Below, in pieces: positions 20,157 to 28,308 of a stretch of 40,711 bases of DNA. This DNA comes from Micromonospora sp. ATCC 39149 (lineage in GTDB: Bacteria; Actinomycetota; Actinomycetes; Mycobacteriales; Micromonosporaceae): assembly GCF_000158815.1 (NCBI RefSeq), contig NZ_GG657738.1, positions 5,607,779 to 5,648,489 of the forward strand, in the 5' to 3' direction. Positions within the stretch are counted from its first letter, which is position 1, and each line of letters starts with the position of its first letter. The notes below the pieces were generated by a model. The model was not told the origin of the DNA, searched no databases, and saw nothing but the letters and a program-made list of their open reading frames with translations. The position numbers and the translations under genes were made by a program.

Positions 20157-20252
20157 GCCGAACTCGTCGGCGAGGTCGCGCGGTACGAGGACAGCTACCG
20201 GCTCTGTTGCGTCCGTGGCCCGGCGGGCATCATCGTCGCGCTGGCCGGCCGC
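20157..20252 (+). pseudogene. C-terminal remnant of a VOC/glyoxalase-family protein
   Basis: Frame-specific translation gives AELVGEVARYEDSYRLCCVR then GPAGIIVALAGR. This closely follows the usual C-terminus of actinobacterial VOC proteins (ELVGEVxRYEDSYRLCYVRGPEGIIVALAE). No start codon or N-terminal domain is in this frame. RVDRVVGLDDL in the neighbouring frame just upstream (about 20122-20154) resembles a VOC N-terminus, which would suggest an internal deletion with a frameshift; that second half is weaker. Confidence 0.55.
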
Positions 20253-20359
20253 TCGGCTGAAGGGCCTCAGGGGCCGGCCAGGACGAGGGACCGCCGAGTG
20301 CACGTGGCAGTCACCTCGGTGCCAGCCGCGCCCCGACCGGCCACTGCGGCGAGAATCGG

Positions 20360-22873
20360 CTAGAGCTGGCCGACGTCGGTGACCCGGACGACGGCGGCGC
20401 CGACCTCGTCGGAGGCGGCCAGGTCGACCTCGGCGCTGATGCGCCAGTCGTAGTCGCCGTCCGGGTCGTCGAGGATCTGCCGGACCGTCCACCGGTCCCG
20501 GCCCTGCTCGATCATCAGCAGCGCGGGGCCGCGGGCGTCCGGCCCGGTCCCGATCGAGTCGTACGCCTCGAAGTACGGCCCGAGCGCGTCGGCCCACGCG
20601 TCGGCGTCCCAGCCGTCGGCGGCGTCGAGTTCGCCGAGCAGGTCCCAGCGGCGCAGGGCGGCCAGCTCGACCCGGCGGAACAGCGCGTTGCGCACCAGCA
20701 CCCGGAACGCCCGGGCGTTGCGGGTGACCGCCGGCGGCCTGTCGTCCAGGGCGGCGTGCGCCTCGGCGGCCTCGGCGACGTCGGACGGGTTGCGCAGCCG
20801 CTCCCACTCGTCGATGAGGCTGGAGTCGACCTGGCGGACCAGCTCGTGCAACCACTCGATGAGGTCGATCAGCTCCTCGGTCTTGGCGTCCTCGGGCACG
20901 GTCTGCCGCAGCGTCTTGTACGCGTCGGCGAGGTAGCGCAGCACGAGGCCCTCGGAGCGGGTCAGGGAGTAGAACTGCACGTACTCGGTGAAGGTCATCG
21001 CCCGCTCGTACATGTCCCGGACGACGGACTTGGGGGAGAGCTGGTGGTCGGCCACCCAGGGGTGCCCCCGCCGGTACATCTCGTACGCGCCCTCCAGCAG
21101 CTCCGCGAGGGGCTTGGGCCAGGTCACCTCGTCGAGCAGTTCGAGGCGGGCCTCGTACTCGATGCCCTCGGCCTTCATCGTGGCGACCGCCTCGCCGCGG
21201 GCCTTGAACTGCTGCGCGGACAGCACCTGGCGGGGGTCGTCGAGGATCGACTCGATCACCGAGAGCACGTCGAGGGCGTACGACGGGCTCTCGACGTCGA
21301 GCAGCTCGATGGCGGCCAGGGCGAGCGGCGACAGCGGCTGGTTGAGCGCGAAGTCGAGCTGGAGGTCGACGGTTAGCCGGGCCCGGCGGCCGGTCTCGTC
21401 CGGCTCGGGCAGCTCCTCGACCACCCCGCCGGCCCGCAGCGCCCGGTAGATGGCGATGGCCCGGCGGATGTGCCGGCGCTGGGCGGCGCGTTCCTCGTGG
21501 TTGTCGGTGAGCAGGTGCCGCATCGCGGCGAACGCGTCGCCGGGACGGCCGATGACGTTGAGCAGCATCGAGTGGCTGACCTGGAAGCTGGAGGTCAGTG
21601 GCTCCGGCTCGGCCTCGACGAGACGGTCGAAGGTGGGCCTGCCCCAGCCGATCGAGCCCTCCGGCGGCTTCTTGCGGACCACCTTGCGCCGCTTCTTCGG
21701 GTCGTCGCCAGCCTTGGCGAGGGCCTTCTCGTTCTCGATGACGTGCTCGGGGGCCTGCACGACGACCCGACCGAGGGTGTCGAAGCCGGCCCGGCCGGCC
21801 CGGCCGGCGATCTGGTGGAACTCGCGGTTCTTGAGCAGCCGGGTACGCACGCCGTCGTACTTGCTCAGGCCGGTGAACAGCACGGTGCGGATGGGCACGT
21901 TGATGCCGACGCCGAGCGTGTCCGTGCCGCAGATGACCTTGAGTAGGCCGGCCTGGGCGAGGGTCTCCACGAGCCGGCGGTACTTGGGCAGCATGCCGGC
22001 GTGGTGCACCCCGATGCCGTGCCGGACCAGCCTCGACAGCGTCTTGCCGAAGCCGGAGGTGAACCGGAACCGCCCGATCGCCTCGGCGATCAGGTCCTTC
22101 TCGGCCCGGGTGCAGACGTTGACGCTCATCAGCGCCTGGGCGCGTTCGAGGGCGGCGGCCTGGGTGAAGTGCACGACGTACACCGGGGCCTGCTTGGTCT
22201 CCAGCAGCTCCTCCAGCGTCTCGTGCAGCGGCGTCATCGCGTACGAGAAGAGGAGCGGGACCGGCCGCTCGGCCGAGCGCACGACGGCGGTCGGCCGGCC
22301 GGTGCGCCGGGTCAGGTCGTCGACGAAGCGGGTGGTGTCGCCCAGGGTGGCCGACATCAGGATGAACTGCGCCTGCGGCAGCTCGATGATCGGCACCTGC
22401 CAGGCCCAGCCCCGGTCCGGCTCGGCGTAGAAGTGGAACTCATCCATGACCACCTGGCCGACGTCGGCCCGCGTGCCCTCGCGCAGCGCGAGATTGGCCA
22501 GGATCTCGGCGGTGCAGCAGATGATCGGGGCGTCGGCGTTGACGCTGGCGTCGCCGGTGAGCATGCCGACGTTGTCGGCGCCGAAGACCTCGCAGAGGGC
22601 GAAGAACTTCTCCGACACCAGGGCCTTGATCGGGGCGGTGTAGAAGGTCGTCCGGTCGTCGGCCAGGGCGGCGAAGTGGGCGGCGATCGCCACCAGGCTC
22701 TTGCCCGAGCCGGTCGGCGTGTTCATGATCACGTTCGCGCCGGAGACGATCTCGATGACCGCCTCCTCCTGGTGGGGGTAGAGGTCGAGGCCGCGCTCCT
22801 TCGCCCAGCCGGCGAACGCGTCGAAGAGGGTGTCGGGGTCGGCGCTTGTCGGCAGCGCGGCGGTGAGCGTCAT
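20360..22873 (-). CDS. Ski2-like DEAD/H-box RNA helicase with DUF3516 C-terminus
   Basis: This 837-residue superfamily-2 helicase resembles eukaryotic Ski2/Mtr4 in its core. It has a Q-like LYPHQEEAV (about 32), Walker A NTPTGSGKS (54-62), TAPIKALVSEKF, the DEAH-box variant MDEFHFYA, motif III MSATL, HHAGMLPKYRRLVE, CGTDTLGVGINVPI and motif VI HQIAGRAGRAG. The C-terminal part from about residue 430 matches the actinobacterial DUF3516 region. The frame stays open for 290 more codons upstream through trmB, but MTLTAALPTS at 22873 begins the conserved protein; its ribosome site is weak (GGAC). Likely role is RNA unwinding or turnover in the cytosol; no partner is nearby. Confidence 0.92.
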   Translation of the reverse strand: MTLTAALPTSADPDTLFDAFAGWAKERGLDLYPHQEEAVIEIVSGANVIMNTPTGSGKSLVAIAAHFAALADDRTTFYTAPIKALVSEKFFALCEVFGADNVGMLTGDASVNADAPIICCTAEILANLALREGTRADVGQVVMDEFHFYAEPDRGWAWQVPIIELPQAQFILMSATLGDTTRFVDDLTRRTGRPTAVVRSAERPVPLLFSYAMTPLHETLEELLETKQAPVYVVHFTQAAALERAQALMSVNVCTRAEKDLIAEAIGRFRFTSGFGKTLSRLVRHGIGVHHAGMLPKYRRLVETLAQAGLLKVICGTDTLGVGINVPIRTVLFTGLSKYDGVRTRLLKNREFHQIAGRAGRAGFDTLGRVVVQAPEHVIENEKALAKAGDDPKKRRKVVRKKPPEGSIGWGRPTFDRLVEAEPEPLTSSFQVSHSMLLNVIGRPGDAFAAMRHLLTDNHEERAAQRRHIRRAIAIYRALRAGGVVEELPEPDETGRRARLTVDLQLDFALNQPLSPLALAAIELLDVESPSYALDVLSVIESILDDPRQVLSAQQFKARGEAVATMKAEGIEYEARLELLDEVTWPKPLAELLEGAYEMYRRGHPWVADHQLSPKSVVRDMYERAMTFTEYVQFYSLTRSEGLVLRYLADAYKTLRQTVPEDAKTEELIDLIEWLHELVRQVDSSLIDEWERLRNPSDVAEAAEAHAALDDRPPAVTRNARAFRVLVRNALFRRVELAALRRWDLLGELDAADGWDADAWADALGPYFEAYDSIGTGPDARGPALLMIEQGRDRWTVRQILDDPDGDYDWRISAEVDLAASDEVGAAVVRVTDVGQL

Positions 22874-22948
22874 AGCCCGTCCATCGTGCCTGCCGCAGGC
22901 CCTCTCGCGCCAACCGGGTCGACGCCGGTGTGGTCGGCGGTGGTTGGC

Positions 22949-22989
22949 AGGGGCCCCTTGTACAGCAGAATGCGATAACAGGGGCCCCT
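22949..22989. repeat. GGGGCCCC-type palindromic intergenic repeat, copy 1
   Basis: AGGGGCCCCT, itself palindromic, occurs at 22949-22958 and again at 22980-22989, separated by a 21-base spacer that contains GAATGCGATAACA. The pair can form a strong hairpin. It lies between trmB and the helicase gene, both on the minus strand. A related element is at 33768-33820. Confidence 0.85.
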
Positions 22990-22998
22990 CCTTGCGCC

Positions 22999-23712
22999 TC
23001 AGGCGCGGCGGTGGACCAGGTCGAACACCGGGCGGCCGGCCGTGAGGGCGCGGCGCTCGAACTTGGTGACCGGCCGGTGGGCCGGGCGCGATGCGTACCC
23101 GCCGTGCACGTCCACCAGCCCCGGGTCGGCGGTCAGCGTCTCGCGCATCGACTCGGCGTACTCGGCCCAGTCGGTGGCGCAGTGCAGCGTCCCGCCGGTC
23201 GCCAGCCGGGAACGCAGCAGCGCCACGTGCGCCGGCTGGATGATCCGCCGTTTGTGGTGCCGCGACTTCGGCCACGGGTCGGGAAAGAAGACGTGCACCG
23301 CGTCCAGCGACCCGTCCGGCAGCGCCCGGACCAGGTCCAGCGCGTCGCCCCGGGCGACCCGAACGTTGCCCAGCCCGAGGCGCTCCACCAGGCCCAACAG
23401 GTTGGCGATTCCGGGCGTGTGCACTTCGACCGCCAGATAGTCTCGGCGTGGGTCGTCGGCGGCCATCGTGGCCGTGGCGTCTCCCATCCCCGACCCGATC
23501 TCCAGCACGATCGGGGCGCGGCGACCGAACAGCGCCGCCAGATCCACGGGCGCGGCGGGGTCTTCGCTGACCGTCAGGCCGTACGCCGACCAGAGCCGGT
23601 CGAGGGCGTCGACCTGGCGGCCGGTCATCCGGCCCCGGCGGGGGTGGAAGGTGCGGATCCGCGACGCGTGCGGCGGCACGGTCACGACGGGGTTCGGGTC
23701 GGTGGAGGTCAC
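22999..23712 (-). CDS. trmB: tRNA (guanine-N7-)-methyltransferase
   Basis: This 237-residue SAM enzyme makes m7G46 in tRNA. It has the SAM-binding LEIGSGMGDATATMA (about 69-83), the acidic EVHTPGI, the catalytic/tRNA segment VHVFFPDPWPKSRHHKRR, TDWAEYAESM, and the family's C-terminal RPVTKFERRA. The start is the GTG at 23712, preceded by GGAG five bases upstream. TAGGCT lies nine bases before the start codon, so the leader must be very short. It diverges from the exported-protein/sortase pair and is followed by the palindromic repeat and the helicase gene. Confidence 0.94.
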   Translation of the reverse strand: MTSTDPNPVVTVPPHASRIRTFHPRRGRMTGRQVDALDRLWSAYGLTVSEDPAAPVDLAALFGRRAPIVLEIGSGMGDATATMAADDPRRDYLAVEVHTPGIANLLGLVERLGLGNVRVARGDALDLVRALPDGSLDAVHVFFPDPWPKSRHHKRRIIQPAHVALLRSRLATGGTLHCATDWAEYAESMRETLTADPGLVDVHGGYASRPAHRPVTKFERRALTAGRPVFDLVHRRA

Positions 23713-23863
23713 AGCGCTCCGAGCCTACGCGACGATCGCGCCGAGCGAACACGACGATCGTGCCGGATCGGATGTGAGGTACGGCCGGGGATGAGAGGAT
23801 TCATCCCGTATGGCAGGCCGGGCGGCCGCTGCCCGGCGACGCACTACCGCGCCGGGAGGGGTC

Positions 23864-24481
23864 ATGGGGGCAGCCACGCGGATCGGCGTCGCGCTGGCGG
23901 TCGCCGTCGCCGCGCTCGCCGGGCCGCTCGCGGCGGGCGCGCGGGCCGCCGGGGCTCCCGCAGGCGTCCCCGCCCGCGAGCCGCTGCCCGGCCCGCCCGG
24001 TGGGCAGCAGCCCGGCTGGCTCGTCTTCGTCGAGGTCACCCCCAGCACCGTGCAGCCCGGCCACCTCGTCGGCATCCGGGCGAGTTGCCACGACAACTCC
24101 GTGCCGGCCATCGTGGTCTCCGACGCCTTCGGTCGGGTCGCCGTGCACCCGCAGCGAGGCCTGCTCATCGGCGCTCCGATGGTCCGCGAGCGCATCTGGC
24201 CGGGCAACTACCGGGTCAAGCTCGAATGCCGGGGCGGGGAGACCGCGACCACGATGCTCCAGGTGGTGAAGAAGCAACCCCCGCCCACCACCCGCCAGCC
24301 GAGGCACCCGCCGACCCATCACCCCAGCCGGGGGCCGAACACCGGCTTCGGCGGCACCGGCCGGGGCGCCACGGACGGGCTGCTGCTGCCCGGCGGTGTG
24401 GCGCTGACCGTGGCCGGGGTGACGATCGGCGTGGCCACGGCCCGTCGACCCCGGTCCCGTCGCAGCGGGAACCGCCGCTGA
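23864..24481 (+). CDS. Exported protein with C-terminal membrane segment, sortase partner
   Basis: The 205-residue product starts at the ATG at 23864, directly after GGGAGGGG; an in-frame start 18 codons earlier has no ribosome site. An N-terminal signal peptide (TRIGVALAVAVAALAGPLAAGARAAG) precedes a beta-rich region of about 90 residues (WLVFVEVTPSTVQPGHLVGI to GNYRVKLECRGGETATTMLQVV). A Pro/His/Thr-rich stalk follows, then GPNTGFGGTG, a hydrophobic stretch (LLLPGGVALTVAGVTIGVAT) and an Arg-rich tail. That order is the layout of a sortase substrate, but there is no LPXTG. The sortase gene begins eight bases after its stop. Function of the exposed domain is unknown. Confidence 0.8.
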   Translation: MGAATRIGVALAVAVAALAGPLAAGARAAGAPAGVPAREPLPGPPGGQQPGWLVFVEVTPSTVQPGHLVGIRASCHDNSVPAIVVSDAFGRVAVHPQRGLLIGAPMVRERIWPGNYRVKLECRGGETATTMLQVVKKQPPPTTRQPRHPPTHHPSRGPNTGFGGTGRGATDGLLLPGGVALTVAGVTIGVATARRPRSRRSGNRR

Positions 24482-24489
24482 GGCCGGCC

Positions 24490-24570
24490 GTGGCGTCCCC
24501 GCACAGCGTGCGAGCCGTGGGGTCCGCGCACAGCGTGCGAGCCGTGGCGTCCCCGCGTACCGCCCGGTCT
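24490..24570. repeat. Three tandem 27-bp units at the sortase 5' end
   Basis: Units begin at 24490, 24517 and 24544, each opening GTGG[C/G]GTCC. The first two are almost identical; the third diverges in its second half. The period is nine codons, so copy-number change would keep frame, and each unit begins with a possible GTG start codon. Confidence 0.85.
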
Positions 24571-25206
24571 CGGTCTGCCCCGGCGGACGGTCGTCGCCGG
24601 TCCTGGTCGGTGCCGGCGGCGGTGGTTCTGGTGCTGCTCGGCGTCTTCACCATCGGCGCGGGCCTCGGCCGCGCGGCGGGGCCGCTGGAATGGGTGGCCC
24701 GCCCGGCGGGCCGGCCCGCCGCCGTCGACGACGCGCCCCGCCCGGCCGTCGGCCGCCCGGTCAGCCTCCGGGTGCCCGCGATCCGGGTGTCCGCGTCGGT
24801 CGGCCCGGTCGGGCAGGCCGCCGACGGGTCGATCGCCGTGCCGCCGCTGAGCGCCGCCGACGAGACCGGCTGGTACGACCGCAGCGTGATCCCCGGCGAG
24901 CCGGGCAGGGCCGTCATCGTCGGGCACGTGGACACCCGCGACGGCCCGGCCGTCTTCTACGACCTGGACAAGCTGCGGGCCGGCGACCGAATCGAGGTGA
25001 CCCGCGCCGACGGCAGCGTGGCGGTCTTCGCGGTGGACTCGGTGGAACACTTCGGCAAGGACGACCTGCCTGCCGACCGGGTGTACGGCGACGACGGGCC
25101 ACCGGGGCTGCGGCTGATCACCTGCGGCGGCGCGTGGGTCGGCGGCCGGACCGGCTACGCCGACAACGTCATCGCGTTCGCCTCCCTGCTCAGCCCCCAT
25201 CCCTGA
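24490..25206 (+). CDS. Actinobacterial class E/F-type sortase
   Basis: This 238-residue protein is a cysteine transpeptidase that anchors proteins at the cell surface. A membrane helix (VPAAVVLVLLGVFTIGAGLG, 41-60) is followed by the sortase beta-barrel from about residue 91. The catalytic triad is His146 (VGHVDT), Cys212 (RLITCGG) and Arg220 (GGRTGY). The reading frame is open far upstream; I use the GTG at 24490, where the previous gene's TGAGG doubles as ribosome site. The first 27 residues are three copies of a nine-residue unit (VASPHSVRA). A start further downstream would drop these repeats and cannot be excluded. Its likely substrate is the upstream protein. Confidence 0.85.
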   Translation: MASPHSVRAVGSAHSVRAVASPRTARSRSAPADGRRRSWSVPAAVVLVLLGVFTIGAGLGRAAGPLEWVARPAGRPAAVDDAPRPAVGRPVSLRVPAIRVSASVGPVGQAADGSIAVPPLSAADETGWYDRSVIPGEPGRAVIVGHVDTRDGPAVFYDLDKLRAGDRIEVTRADGSVAVFAVDSVEHFGKDDLPADRVYGDDGPPGLRLITCGGAWVGGRTGYADNVIAFASLLSPHP

Positions 25207-25307
25207 CCCCGCCCACCCCAGGGGATCAAGAGGTTCACCTCCTCGTCGAGATCAACCCCGACGCGCCTCCCGTGACCACCGCGCGACACACACCTCGTCG
25301 TCGGCGG

Positions 25308-26012
25308 TCAGTTCGTCGTGACGCTGAACTCGTTGCCGTCGGGATCGGCCAGCACGACGGCACCGTCCGCAGCGGTTTCCAGCCGGGTGGCCCCGAGTGC
25401 GATCAGCCGGTCGACCTCCGCGTGCTGGTCGCCACCGGGCGGGGCGAGGTCGAAGCGCTGCCGGTTCCGTGCCTCCTTCGGGGCCACGGGCGGGCCTCCC
25501 CACGCGACCTTCGTGCCGCCGTGCGGTGACTGGACCGCGGTCTCCTCGTTCTGGTCCCACACCAGCGGCCAGCCGAGCGCCTCGCTCCAGAAGAGACCGA
25601 CCTCGCGGGTGCCGTCGCAGGCGAGTTCCCCGAGCAGGCCACACCCGGCGAGGAAGCCGTTGCCCGGTTCGATCACGCAGAACTCGTTGCCCTCGGGGTC
25701 GGCCAGCACGACATGCCCCTCCTCGGGGCGCTGCCCGATGTCGAGGTGGTCCGCGCCGAGGCCCAGCGCTGTCGTCACCAGGCGCTGCTGGTCGTCGTGG
25801 TCGGCGCTGGTCAGGTGCAGGTGCACGCGGTTCGGCCCGACCTTCTCCGCCTGGCTCGGGACGAACCGGAGGCTGAGCTGGGTGTCGTCGCCGGGCAGGA
25901 GCGCGCCAGCGGCGTCCTCGACGACCTCCCGGCCGAGCATCCCGGCCCAGAACCGCGCAAGGTGAACCGCGTCGTGGGCGTCGAAGGTCACCGTGAGAAG
26001 TGGCGAGGGCAT
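25308..26012 (-). CDS. Two-domain VOC (glyoxalase-like) family protein
   Basis: This protein of about 234 residues is made of two VOC modules. The first starts LLTVTFDAHDAVHLARFWAGML and ends HVVLADPEGNEFCVIEPG. The second covers CDGTREVGLFWSEALGWPLVW to AVVLADPDGNEFSVTT. The repeated LADP[E/D]GNEF is the typical end of each module and supplies a metal- or substrate-binding glutamate. The substrate is unknown: such proteins include lyases, dioxygenases and antibiotic-binding proteins. I use the ATG at 26012; a GTG one codon earlier is equally possible. It is convergent with the sortase gene. Confidence 0.85.
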   Translation of the reverse strand: MPSPLLTVTFDAHDAVHLARFWAGMLGREVVEDAAGALLPGDDTQLSLRFVPSQAEKVGPNRVHLHLTSADHDDQQRLVTTALGLGADHLDIGQRPEEGHVVLADPEGNEFCVIEPGNGFLAGCGLLGELACDGTREVGLFWSEALGWPLVWDQNEETAVQSPHGGTKVAWGGPPVAPKEARNRQRFDLAPPGGDQHAEVDRLIALGATRLETAADGAVVLADPDGNEFSVTTN

Positions 26013-26218
26013 CACCGCACCGTAGCCACGGGTCGGCGGGCCAGCAACCTGTTTTGGCTCACCGGCAGTGTTGGCGGATCGGGCCGACGGCCGACAGTGG
26101 CCGTGCGTGGGCGTCCCGGCTCGCCTCCCGCCGACCCTCCGCGGAAAGGGGCGCGCGCCGGCGTGACCAGAGGGTCGCGGGTCAGGGATTGGCCCGAGGG
26201 CGTGGCCGCCCGGGCGGC

Positions 26219-26542
26219 TCAGGGCCGTTGGTCACCAGGGGCCGGCACCTGCTGGACCACCTCGAACTCCAGCAGGGTCGCGCCGGAGGCGACCTGGCGT
26301 CGCTGCTCGCCACCGGCGTGCGCGGCCCGGGACGGCCCGGCCGCCCACGCCTGGTACGCCTCCTCCGACTCCCACCGGGTGTAGACGAAGTAACGCTTCT
26401 CGCCGCCGACCGGGCGCAGCAGCTCGAACCCGAGGAACCCGGGAGAGCCCTCCACCGCGCCGGCCCGGGCGGCGAACCGCCGCTCCAGCTCCTCGCCCGC
26501 GCCTTCGGGAACGTCGATCGCGTTGATCTTCACGACTGCCAT
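26219..26542 (-). CDS. MhuD-like heme-degrading monooxygenase (ABM fold)
   Basis: This 107-residue ferredoxin-like ABM-domain protein reads VKINAIDVPEGAGEELERRF, then SPGFLGFELLRP, YFVYTRWESEEAYQAWAAGP and LLEFEVV. The segments match mycobacterial MhuD (VVKINAIEVP, SPGFLGFQLLRPV, HWESDEAFQAWANGP). The MhuD heme-pocket residues Asn7, Trp66 and His75 occur at identical numbers here. MhuD opens heme to release iron and mycobilins, so iron recovery from heme is the likely role. The start codon lies 13 bp after the xthA stop on the same strand, so the two are probably co-transcribed. No heme importer is nearby. Confidence 0.85.
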   Translation of the reverse strand: MAVVKINAIDVPEGAGEELERRFAARAGAVEGSPGFLGFELLRPVGGEKRYFVYTRWESEEAYQAWAAGPSRAAHAGGEQRRQVASGATLLEFEVVQQVPAPGDQRP

Positions 26543-26555
26543 GGCCCCACCCTAC

Positions 26556-27353
26556 TCAGAACGTCTCCACGGCCGGGGTCAGGTCGGCGTCCACCACGAC
26601 CGGGGCGTGGTCGGAGGGGGCCTTGCCCTTGCGGGCCTCCCGATCCACGTACGCGGCGCGGACCGCGCGGGCGAAGGGCGCGGACGCGTACACCAGGTCG
26701 ATCCGCATGCCCTTGTTCTGGTGGAACATCCCGGCCCGGTAGTCCCAGTACGTGTACGGGTGTGGCCCCTTCATCGGGGTGGGCACCACGTCGCTCAGCT
26801 CCAGGTCGCGCAAGGCCGCGAGGGCGTCCCGCTCGGCCGGCGTGACGTGGGTGGACGTGGCGAACAGGGCCGGGTCCCACACGTCGGCGTCGGTCGGGGC
26901 GACGTTGAAGTCGCCGCAGACGGCCAGCGGCAGCCCGCCGGTCAGCTCCTGCTCCAGCGCGTCGCGCAGGGCGGCGAACCAGGCCAGCTTGTACGCGTAG
27001 TGCGGGTCGCCCGGGGCGCGGCCGTTGGGCACGTACACCGACCAGACCCGCAGCCCGGCGCACGTGGCCGAGATGGCCCGGGCCTCCGGCTCCGGGAAGC
27101 CCGGTTCGCCGGGAAAGCCGACCGTCACGTCGGCCAGCCCGGCCCGGGACAGGATGGCCACCCCGTTCCACCGGCCGTCGCTGTGGCTGGCGACGGTGTA
27201 GCCAAGCTCGCCGACCTCGGCCACCGGGAACGCCCCGTCGGGGCACTTCGTCTCCTGGAGGCAGACGACGTCGGGGCCGGTGGTGGCCAGCCAGTCGAGC
27301 AGGCGGGGCAGGCGGGCCTTCACCGAGTTCACGTTCCACGTCGCCAGGCGCAT
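26556..27353 (-). CDS. xthA: Exodeoxyribonuclease III (AP endonuclease)
   Basis: This 265-residue EEP-fold nuclease cuts at abasic sites and digests duplex DNA 3' to 5' in base-excision repair. Visible catalytic segments are LATWNVNSVKAR (Asn7), CLQETKCPD (metal-binding Glu34), WSVYVPNGR, the GDFNVAPTDADVW motif, and the C-terminal RIDLVYAS and SDHAPVVVD. The ATG at 27353 matches the conserved family N-terminus (MRLATWNVNSV); an ATG six codons earlier is in frame but would add MRQARG. It is upstream of the mhuD-like gene on the minus strand. Confidence 0.94.
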   Translation of the reverse strand: MRLATWNVNSVKARLPRLLDWLATTGPDVVCLQETKCPDGAFPVAEVGELGYTVASHSDGRWNGVAILSRAGLADVTVGFPGEPGFPEPEARAISATCAGLRVWSVYVPNGRAPGDPHYAYKLAWFAALRDALEQELTGGLPLAVCGDFNVAPTDADVWDPALFATSTHVTPAERDALAALRDLELSDVVPTPMKGPHPYTYWDYRAGMFHQNKGMRIDLVYASAPFARAVRAAYVDREARKGKAPSDHAPVVVDADLTPAVETF

Positions 27354-27390
27354 GCCCCTAGCCTGCCGCATCCCCGCCCCGGCCGCCGGG

Positions 27391-28308
27391 TCAGCTCCCC
27401 GGGGTGTCGCCCGGCCGGCCCTGCTCGGCCAGGAACCGCTCCAGCTCCGCGCCCAGCTCGTCGGCGGTCGGCAGCGGGCCGGCCTCGGCGGCCAGCAGGT
27501 TCTCGCCCCGCCCCCGGGCGAACGCGTCGTACTGCTCCTCCAGCGCCGCCACCAGGGCGGCGGCGTCCTCGGTCTGGGCGACCTGCCGGTCGATCTCCAC
27601 CCGCACCACCTCGGCGGCCGAGCGCAGGCCGTCGCGGGGTAGCAGCAGGCCGGTGCTGCGCGACACCGAGGCGAGCAGCACCTCGGCGGCGGCCGGGTAC
27701 TCGGCCTGGGCCACGTAGTGCGGCACGTGGGCGGCGAAGCCGAGCGCGTCGCGGCCCTGTTCGCCGAGGCGGTACTCCAGCAGGTGCCCCACAGTGCCGG
27801 GGACCTGGACGCGTTGCAGCCACGGCTCGTACCCGGAGATCAGCTCGCGGCGGGTGGCGTGCGCGGTCACCCCGGTCGGACGGGTGTGCGGCACCGCCAT
27901 CGGGATCGAGTTGAGGCCGACCGTGAGCCGGACGTCGAGCCGGGCGGCCAGCCCCGCGACGGCGGCCACGAACCGCTCCCACTGTAGGTCCGGCTCGGGG
28001 CCGGTGAGCAGCAGGAACGGGGTCTCGTCGTCGTCGTTCAGCAGGTGCACCCTCAGCGTCGGGGCGTCGTACTCCTCCCAGTGGTCCTCGACGAAGGTCA
28101 TCGAGGGACGCCGGGACCGGTAGTCGTAGAGCTGGTCGACGTCGAAACTGGCGACCGGGCGTGCGTCGAGGGAGGTGAGTAGCTGCTCCCGGGCAAGCCG
28201 GGTGGCGTTTCCGGCATCGACGAAGCCGGTGAGAGCCTGGATCAGGACCGGCTGTCCGAGTTCGGGTAGATCGTCGGAGAGCTCGTAGAGCTCGTGTGGG
28301 TCGAGCAC
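27391..28308 (-). CDS. PAC2-family protein
   Basis: This 305-residue member of the PAC2 (proteasome assembly chaperone 2-like) family is common in actinobacteria. It opens VLDPHELYELSDDLPELGQP then VLIQALTGFVDAGNATRLA, the conserved PAC2 N-terminus. Further on come DQLYDYRSRRPSMTF, LLLTGPEPDLQWERFV, RPTGVTAHAT and HVPHYVAQAEYP. An acidic helical tail follows. Biochemical function is not established for the bacterial members. The frame extends far upstream; I choose the GTG at 28308, nine bases after GGGAGG. Confidence 0.88.
   Translation of the reverse strand: MLDPHELYELSDDLPELGQPVLIQALTGFVDAGNATRLAREQLLTSLDARPVASFDVDQLYDYRSRRPSMTFVEDHWEEYDAPTLRVHLLNDDDETPFLLLTGPEPDLQWERFVAAVAGLAARLDVRLTVGLNSIPMAVPHTRPTGVTAHATRRELISGYEPWLQRVQVPGTVGHLLEYRLGEQGRDALGFAAHVPHYVAQAEYPAAAEVLLASVSRSTGLLLPRDGLRSAAEVVRVEIDRQVAQTEDAAALVAALEEQYDAFARGRGENLLAAEAGPLPTADELGAELERFLAEQGRPGDTPGS

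Noticed and set aside
14287..23712. Functional cluster of helicases (hrpA, DUF3516 helicase) with trmB
   Set aside because: Genes are separated by unrelated and decayed genes; nearness alone does not support a joint system.
25226..25246. Small hairpin in the sortase/VOC convergent gap
   Set aside because: Arms of only five bases with a two-base loop; too weak to call a terminator.
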